DNA from: MFD00082-c5 sp963697995
GTDB lineage: Bacteria > Chlamydiota > Chlamydiia > Chlamydiales > JAJFMB01
Length of the DNA: 64,000 nt
Direction of reading: 5' to 3'
Assembly: GCA_963697995.1 (NCBI GenBank)
Contig: OY969110.1
Span: 1,860,001 to 1,924,000 of the forward strand
In this document: in pieces, positions 58,730-64,000 of the stretch
Layout: each line of letters begins with the position of its first letter
Numbering within the stretch: the stretch's first letter is position 1
Notes under the pieces: generated by a model
Told to the model about the DNA's origin: nothing
Databases searched by the model: none
The model's input: only the letters and a program-made list of their open reading frames with translations
Position numbers and translations under genes: made by a program

Positions 58730-59899
58730 ATGCAACAACCCTCAAAATCCACCACCATAGCTACAGGACTTGCCATGTTTTCGATGTTTTTCGGAGCAGG
58801 TAACGTCGTCTTCCCTTTAGGTATTGGCAAACTCGCTTTAGACAAAAACTTTTTTGCTATTGTGGGTCTCCTTATTACAGCTATCGGAGTGCCCTTCATG
58901 GGTTTGATTTCAATGACTCTCTTTCACGGAGATTACCAAAAATTTTTCCAAAGAATCGGGGTCGTTCCTGGATTTTTATTCGCTTTTTTCATTATGGGAT
59001 TAATTGGCCCCTTTGGAGCACTTCCACGCACTGTTGCTCTCTCCTATTCAACGACAAATCTTTTTTATCCGGGATTACCTATAGAACTTTTTTGCTTTAT
59101 ATCGTGCATTATCATCTTCTTATTCTCTTATAAAAGGAACCGAATCGTCGATATTTTGGGGTATATCTTAACTCCTTTTTTGTTAATTTCATTAGGTATC
59201 ATCATTGTTCGGGGTTTTATGATGGAACCTGAGGTGATGAAAACGACAGAATTATCTGAATTTAACTTATTTTTAAGGGGGTTGACAGAGGGGTACCAAA
59301 CAATGGATCTCTTAGCGGCTCTCTTTTTCTCATCAGTGGTTATTGAATGTTTAAACCAATCACCTAAAGCTGAAGAGGAACCGGTTAACCAAAAAGCGGT
59401 TATTTTTGAAGCTCTTAAAGCAAGTGTGATAGCAGCTTCTCTTCTTTCAGCTATCTACATCGGATTTAGCTATGTGGCGTCACTTCACAGTAGCGCATTT
59501 CCAGACGCTTCTACGGATCAACTCTTGGGGCTGATCTCGCTTAAGATGCTCGGTTCCAATGCGGGAATCGTCGCTTGTACAGCTGTAGCTTTAGCTTGCC
59601 TAACAACGGCGATTGCTTTGGCTACTGTTTTTGCAGAATTTCTCCACAAAGACATCACACAAAATAGATTGGGCTACATTCCTTCTCTTTTAATCACAAT
59701 GGTGATCACTTTTTTTGCTTCTACTTTAAACTTTAACGGGATTGTCAGTTACTTGGGACCTATCTTGGAAGTATGCTACCCAGCCCTCATCGTTTTAAGT
59801 TTAGTGAATCTTTTCTACAAACTTCACCACTTTAAACCTGTAAAAGCTCCCGTTTTTGGAGCCTTAATCTTAACCCTTTTGTCCTTCTTTAAGTGGTAA
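58730..59899 (+). CDS. brnQ: Branched-chain amino acid carrier, BrnQ/LIVCS family
   Basis: 389 residues from ATG 58730 (AAGG upstream); an ATG at 58682 would add 16 unsupported residues. Twelve hydrophobic segments, with family motifs TGLAMFSMFFGAGNVVFPLGIG, GLIGPFGALPRTVALSY and LAALFFSSVVIECL. It imports Leu, Ile and Val, with Na+ or H+. Chlamydiae are auxotrophic for these, so it is probably essential. A GGGGGA hairpin follows. Confidence 0.92.
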   Translation: MQQPSKSTTIATGLAMFSMFFGAGNVVFPLGIGKLALDKNFFAIVGLLITAIGVPFMGLISMTLFHGDYQKFFQRIGVVPGFLFAFFIMGLIGPFGALPRTVALSYSTTNLFYPGLPIELFCFISCIIIFLFSYKRNRIVDILGYILTPFLLISLGIIIVRGFMMEPEVMKTTELSEFNLFLRGLTEGYQTMDLLAALFFSSVVIECLNQSPKAEEEPVNQKAVIFEALKASVIAASLLSAIYIGFSYVASLHSSAFPDASTDQLLGLISLKMLGSNAGIVACTAVALACLTTAIALATVFAEFLHKDITQNRLGYIPSLLITMVITFFASTLNFNGIVSYLGPILEVCYPALIVLSLVNLFYKLHHFKPVKAPVFGALILTLLSFFKW

Positions 59900-59907
59900 A
59901 ACAGTTA

Positions 59908-59925
59908 TGGGGGATGCGTCCCCCA
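59908..59925 (+). terminator. Hairpin after brnQ
   Basis: TGGGGGA-TGCG-TCCCCCA, a perfect 7-bp GC stem nine bases after the stop; no T-run follows directly, so termination efficiency is uncertain. Confidence 0.5.
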
Positions 59926-59970
59926 ACGTCATCTACTTTAAAAAAACATTTTATCTAGCCGACTTGTTTT

Positions 59971-60980
59971 TGATCTCTGAATCATTCAAAATTTAAACGC
60001 CCGTTCGCATAAGATTGCTCAGTAAGTGCCAACAAATCCAAGTACTAAAACCCCGAAAAGATGGCCTTAAGGTTAAGAGGAAAACGGACAATTCCATCAA
60101 CTTATATTGATCTCTGAATCATTCAAAATTTAAACGCCCGTTCGCATAAGATTGCTCATTAAGTGCCAAGACACCCAAGTACTAAAACCCCGAAAAGATG
60201 GCCATAAGGTTAGGAGGAAAACGGACAATTCCATCAACTTATATTGATCTCTGAATCATTCAAAATTTAAATGCCCGTTCGCATAAGATTGCTCAGTAAG
60301 TGCCAACAAACCCAATTACTAAAACCCCGAAATGATTGCCTTAAGGTTAGGAGGAAAACGGACAATTCCATCAACTTATATTGATCTCTGAATCATTCAA
60401 AATTTAAATACCCGTTCGCATAAGATTGCTCAGTAAGTGCCAACACACCCAAGTACTAAAACCCCGAAAAGATTGCCTTAAGGTTAAGAGGAAAACGGAC
60501 AATTCCATCAACTTATATTGATCTCTGAATCATTCAAAATTTAAATGCCCGTTCGCTTAAGATTGCTCAGTAAATGCCAAGACACCCAAGTACTAAAACC
60601 TCGAAAAGATGGCCTTAAGGTTAAGAGGAAAACGGACAATTCCATCAACTTATATTGATCTCTGAATCATTCAAAATTTAAATACCCGTTCGCATAAGAT
60701 TGCTCAGTAAGAGCCAACAAACCCAAGTACTAAAACCCCGAAAAGATGACCTTAAGGTTAGGAGGAAAACGGACAATTCCATCAACTTATATTGATCTCT
60801 GAATTATTCAAAATTTAAATGCCCGTTCGCATAAGATTGCTCAGTAAGTGCCAACAAACCCAAGTACTAAAACCCCGAAAAGATGACCTTAAGGTTAGGA
60901 GGAAAACGGACAATTCCATCAACTTATATTGATCTCTGAATTATTCAAAATTTAAACGCCCGTTCGCATAAGCTTGCTAA
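59971..60980. repeat. Tandem array of a 137-bp unit, seven full copies plus a partial one
   Basis: Units begin TGATCTCTGAATCATTC at 59971, 60108, 60245, 60382, 60519, 60656 and 60793, spaced exactly 137 bp; a partial eighth starts at 60930 and fades near 60980. Copies differ by a few substitutions only (for example AACGCCC/AATGCCC/AATACCC, GATGGCC/GATTGCC/GATGACC). There are no unique spacers and no conserved reading frame. Each copy holds CCTTAAGG (CCATAAGG in one unit). The array occupies the gap between brnQ and the gene at 61049. Confidence 0.95.
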
Positions 60981-61048
60981 ATGCGCAACAAAGGAGAGAT
61001 GCCCGAAAAAAAATAATTTTATTTTATCTTGATTACTATAGATGTCAT

Positions 61049-62914
61049 TTAAATAGCTTCTGAAATCGATCCAACGAGTTCGCATTCTTGCACTTTTGAA
61101 GAAGTGTAATCATTCACCCCCCTTTCAAGGATCGTACAAAACTCTTTTTGCTTCAATGGATCATCAGATCGGTATAAAAAACCTGAATAATGAAGACCAC
61201 CCACGACAACTGAAGCCAATGCCAAATCTGTCGGCTGGTAGTAAAGCTTCTCAAACCGCCTTTGCATCTCTTCAAAAAGAAACGAATCATCTGATGTCAT
61301 ACAGGCAAATATTTGTTTTAACTCCTGTTTAAAAACAACTTGATGCTTCTCTCGCCGGTAGGGAGCTTGCAAAATGGCTGATAAAATTAAATCGTAAAGA
61401 GTTTTTAAAGCTAAAGGATCTAGCAAGGTTCTCATCACAACGGGCATCAATGAGAAAAAAAAGTTGTCGCTAAGTAATTCATCAACATCGGCGCCCATTT
61501 GCGCCCTAAAAGCACTCAAAAGCTCATTTTGCTTCGATATCATGCCCCCGTTATAATCGCGAAACTCGCCCAATACTTTACGTAACTCATCGACAATCAA
61601 TTGCCTTGCCTTATATAAGTCAATCGAATTGTCTTTCCTGAAAAACTGCTCTTTTGGCAAACAAACCCAAAGGTTAGCCACCTCCTTCGTGTACTTTTTT
61701 CTCAAAACTCCTACCGTTTTACATCGGTCTAATGTACAAGATAACCCTGACTCAAGTCTTGAAAGCAACACCTCAACAGGAGGATTCTCCGGCCCTTTGA
61801 CTCTGACCAAAAGAACTAAAAAAACAAGCTCTTTCGCCTTTTGCTCCTGAAACGAAATAATGACTTGAGGCACATCTCTCATAAACTTGATTTGACTACT
61901 CAATATCATCGTATTGCGCATCAACTCTTCCTCGTTTGAGGGCATAAATAAAGGTTGCATCAACGACTCAACCCGCGCTCCTAAATCATCGACCAGCACT
62001 CTCCTTAAAAGAGTCACATCATTTTGGGAAAACGGTTTCTCTTTCTCAACCTCTAAATAAAATGTCGCCACTTTATTTTTTCCACGACGACTTGAAAAAA
62101 AAGAGTCTTGAACAGGTTTCACATCGGGTAAATATTGCTGGATGGCCCCTAATAAATGTTTCTCATCAAACACTTCAATCTCATTTAAACCACTCACTCC
62201 AACAAAAATTCCAAGAACCCCTTTGTCACATCGAATAACTTTCACTTTCCATTTTTTTACCTCATTTGGCGACTCTTTTAACCACGTTTTAAAAAGATAC
62301 TGATAGATAACCAAACGGCAAAGATGCCTCGATGAGCGCTCCCCTCTAAAAATTTCAGGAGACAACACCAACATGTGTTGAAACTCTTGTAAAATCTCAA
62401 GAGACAATAACTTCGGAAATCTATTGATCAACCACGAAAGCTCATCTTGAATCAAAAGCATTTTTTCTTCAAAAGTAACCCCCCTAATCGACATTATCCT
62501 AAAGGCTTCTCTCTCTGATTGGACCCCAAGTTTAATCTCCTCCTGCAATAAAGCAAACCTCTCCTTAAAATAAGATGTTTTAACCCCTTCAGGAAGTTCA
62601 AAAAAAACTTGAGAAAAACTATAAGTCCCAGCAAGTTCTATACATCTAAAATCGACTGAAAATAATGAAGATATTTTTAGCTTCTCAGGAAATATCAGCC
62701 ATCTAGATACAAATTCTAAAAAAAATTTAAATGCATGAGATTCAGTTTTGTTAACCAATGTGATAGAGCCCTCCTCACAAATAAGAGAGGGAATTTGCTC
62801 GCACAAAGCGTCCTCGCGAGTCAAAACATCTTCGATTAACGGCAAGTAATAGGGACTTAACCGTTTATCATTAAGGATCAATGTAATATGAAAGTTTTTT
62901 TTTGCTAAACTCAT
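61049..62914 (-). CDS. Large protein of unknown function
   Basis: 621 residues, soluble, mixed alpha/beta, no signal peptide or membrane helix. Leu/Val/Glu-rich with many Phe; a repeated fold is suggested by two similar blocks (residues about 205-290 and 330-440) containing KVKVIRCDKGVLGIFVGVSG and VFLVLLVRVKGPENPPVEVLLSRLE. Codon use is like the neighbours. It follows the aspartokinase by 49 bp on the same strand. I recognise no family; a chlamydia-specific protein is likely. Confidence 0.65.
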   Translation of the reverse strand: MSLAKKNFHITLILNDKRLSPYYLPLIEDVLTREDALCEQIPSLICEEGSITLVNKTESHAFKFFLEFVSRWLIFPEKLKISSLFSVDFRCIELAGTYSFSQVFFELPEGVKTSYFKERFALLQEEIKLGVQSEREAFRIMSIRGVTFEEKMLLIQDELSWLINRFPKLLSLEILQEFQHMLVLSPEIFRGERSSRHLCRLVIYQYLFKTWLKESPNEVKKWKVKVIRCDKGVLGIFVGVSGLNEIEVFDEKHLLGAIQQYLPDVKPVQDSFFSSRRGKNKVATFYLEVEKEKPFSQNDVTLLRRVLVDDLGARVESLMQPLFMPSNEEELMRNTMILSSQIKFMRDVPQVIISFQEQKAKELVFLVLLVRVKGPENPPVEVLLSRLESGLSCTLDRCKTVGVLRKKYTKEVANLWVCLPKEQFFRKDNSIDLYKARQLIVDELRKVLGEFRDYNGGMISKQNELLSAFRAQMGADVDELLSDNFFFSLMPVVMRTLLDPLALKTLYDLILSAILQAPYRREKHQVVFKQELKQIFACMTSDDSFLFEEMQRRFEKLYYQPTDLALASVVVGGLHYSGFLYRSDDPLKQKEFCTILERGVNDYTSSKVQECELVGSISEAI

Positions 62915-62963
62915 AATACTCTCTAAAAGCGCTCCACTTTATAACATATTCAGAAAAAAGACT

Positions 62964-63752
62964 CTACTTTAAGTTTTGTAAAATGCAAATTTCTTCTTCG
63001 AAATGGGCAGTCGCGCTTCTCATAAGGGATAAGTCTCTTACCAAAGAGCCTTTTGCTTCGAAATCGTGAAACGATAAAACCCTCAAAGGAAGCCCATTGA
63101 TTTTAGCAAGCTCTAAACACCTTTTGCTTAAAATTTTCCCTTCTATTTTTAAGGCCTCATCATAGGTTAATTCATATTGAAGCTTAGCTTCCCTATTTAT
63201 TTTAGGGTCGGCATCAAATATTCCCGGCACATCCTTAAAAAATTCAACATCAGCTTTTAATGCGATAGCTAAAGCTACGGCGCTAGTATCTGAACCTCCT
63301 CGTCCTAAAGTGGTGATCTCACCAAAACGACTCACCCCCTGAAATCCTGCAACAATAGCCACCTCCCCTTCATTAAGACAAGCCTCTAACCTTTTTGGTT
63401 TAACATCGACAATTTTAGCATCCACATGGTCTGTTGTCGTTATTATTCCAGATTGACTTCCAGTAAAACTCTTAGCAGGAATAGACTCCTTAGAAAGGGC
63501 CATAGCAAGAAGTGAAATACTGATCCGCTCACCTACAGAAAGAAGCATATCAAGCTCCCTTTTCGGAGGCGATTGGCTTACCTCATAAGCCAGGTTAAGA
63601 AGGCGATCGGTTGTATCCCCCATCGCACTGACCACAACCACAACATTTGAAAAAAGCTTTCTCTTTTCAGATATGATCTTAACGATTTTCGAAAAATGAG
63701 AAGGCGTCTTTACAGAGGCTCCACCAAATTTTAAAATAATAGTTTTATTCAA
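62964..63752 (-). CDS. lysC: Aspartokinase lacking ACT regulatory domains
   Basis: 262 residues: catalytic core only. Motifs: ILKFGGASVKTPSHF, VSVGERIS-like LLSVGERISISLLA, TTLGRGGSDTSAVALAIALKAD and DVPGIFDADP. After GLPLRVLSFHDFEAKGSLV the protein ends within about 30 residues, whereas usual LysC proteins (400-450 residues) continue with two ACT domains that bind lysine or threonine. The kinase should therefore be insensitive to feedback. It makes aspartyl phosphate for lysine, diaminopimelate, Met and Thr. Start TTG at 63752, preceded by GGGG. Confidence 0.85.
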   Translation of the reverse strand: MNKTIILKFGGASVKTPSHFSKIVKIISEKRKLFSNVVVVVSAMGDTTDRLLNLAYEVSQSPPKRELDMLLSVGERISISLLAMALSKESIPAKSFTGSQSGIITTTDHVDAKIVDVKPKRLEACLNEGEVAIVAGFQGVSRFGEITTLGRGGSDTSAVALAIALKADVEFFKDVPGIFDADPKINREAKLQYELTYDEALKIEGKILSKRCLELAKINGLPLRVLSFHDFEAKGSLVRDLSLMRSATAHFEEEICILQNLK

Positions 63753-63808
63753 AAAAAAGACCCCTACTTTCTAAATTACCCAAACCCTCAGCACCCAAAA
63801 TAGAATAA

Positions 63809-63824
63809 TCCCATTTAAATGGGA
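63809..63824. promoter_or_regulatory. 16-bp perfect palindrome upstream of lysC
   Basis: TCCCATTTAAATGGGA lies 56 bases upstream of the lysC start; partial half-sites (AAATGGGG at 63837, ATCCCATTT at 63877) lie nearby. It could be an operator serving lysC, the divergent gene at the right edge, or both. Confidence 0.4.
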
Positions 63825-63885
63825 AACAATTCAACTAAAATGGGGGAGTGTAATAAAGATTTGATAAAACAAGTCATCCCATTTG

Positions 63886-63891
63886 TTGACA
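63886..63891 (+). promoter_or_regulatory. Possible -35 box for a gene running off the right edge
   Basis: A consensus TTGACA is present; the hexamer 17 bases downstream (ATTCGT) is a poor -10. Weak support. Confidence 0.25.
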
Positions 63892-63968
63892 AAATACACC
63901 TTTTCAAAATTCGTTTTCCAAGGAGAAATCGATTTTGGAAAAAGTCGTGAAAAAGAAAGGTTGCCATT

Positions 63969-64000
63969 ATGTCTTCCCTTCTGCTAAAATGGCGCTCTAA
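63969..64000 (+). CDS. Possible start of a gene truncated by the window edge
   Basis: ATG at 63969 with AAAGG 8 bases upstream opens a frame (MSSLLLKWRS...) that continues past the window. An alternative is a 21-codon frame from TTG 63935, preceded by AAGGAG, which stops exactly at 64000. Both are too short to judge. Confidence 0.3.
   Translation, partial: MSSLLLKWRS

Noticed and set aside
59971..60980. CRISPR array
   Set aside because: The whole 137-bp unit repeats; there are no short direct repeats separated by unique spacers and no cas genes nearby.

Overview
The window is chromosomal DNA of a member of the Chlamydiota, most likely an environmental (chlamydia-like) lineage rather than Chlamydia itself. 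The evidence is an adjacent pair encoding a small cysteine-rich lipoprotein and a large cysteine-rich periplasmic protein (omcA-omcB), an LcrH/SycD-type type III secretion chaperone, several proteins with the paired-hydrophobic topology of inclusion membrane (Inc) proteins, and gene orders I recall from Chlamydia: folD-apbE and recF-dnaN-smpB close together, rpe-efp-accB-accC in a row, and tpiA near xseA. The DNA is AT-rich by eye, genes are dense, and 4-bp ATGA overlaps are common.

Layout. 1-8250 is accessory: an exported thioredoxin-reductase-like flavoprotein lacking one redox cysteine, a peptide/YcaO/PAP2 operon that looks like a small RiPP-type locus, a 1,220-residue protein with an N-terminal class 3 lipase triad, and two blocks of palindromic or duplicated DNA. 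8268-14632 holds two tRNA pairs (Thr-Tyr and Val-Asp) and housekeeping genes (SEC-C protein, TtcA-like, SurE, YitT-like, QueG). 14626-18737 has a secreted duplicated-domain protein, two tandem leucine-rich-repeat proteins and a tandem array of a mobile element. 18738-21944 carries M48 protease, LemA, DoxX, SecG and TpiA. 22056-27156 is a tandem family of three membrane-anchored nicotinamidase-like proteins, only one with an intact active site. 27387-36789 holds DUF378, xseA-xseB-nadK, omcA-omcB, maf, a HEAT-like protein and lptD. 36790-39668 is rich in mobile elements and has a PPR/Smr-like gene broken by a 13-bp duplication. 39957-43077 is ispA (frameshifted), a sugar transferase, an MreD-like protein and rarA. 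43211-53182 is the folD-apbE, type III chaperone, ABC exporter and recF-dnaN-smpB-rlmH region. 53188-63752 ends with PIN-TRAM, acpS, the acc/efp/rpe run, brnQ, a 137-bp tandem repeat array, a large unknown protein and an ACT-less aspartokinase.

A short terminal-inverted-repeat element (MITE-like, TIR TAGTCGGCCCTGAAAAAGT) occurs eleven times at eight loci. Four gene stop codons are formed by its ends. If it targets TA, its outermost G rebuilds TAG whenever it lands in a TAA or TAG stop, on either strand, so such insertions would be silent. The element comes in three forms, and the long form looks like the two short forms joined.

The most promising undescribed systems are the peptide/YcaO/PAP2 operon (1459-3448) and the Inc-like nicotinamidase family (22056-27156), which could place an NAD-precursor hydrolase on the host-facing side of the inclusion. 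Three frame disruptions (PPR/Smr gene, ispA, folD-apbE junction) need read-level confirmation before being called pseudogenes or recoding events. All domain calls are from motifs read by eye; no database search was run.
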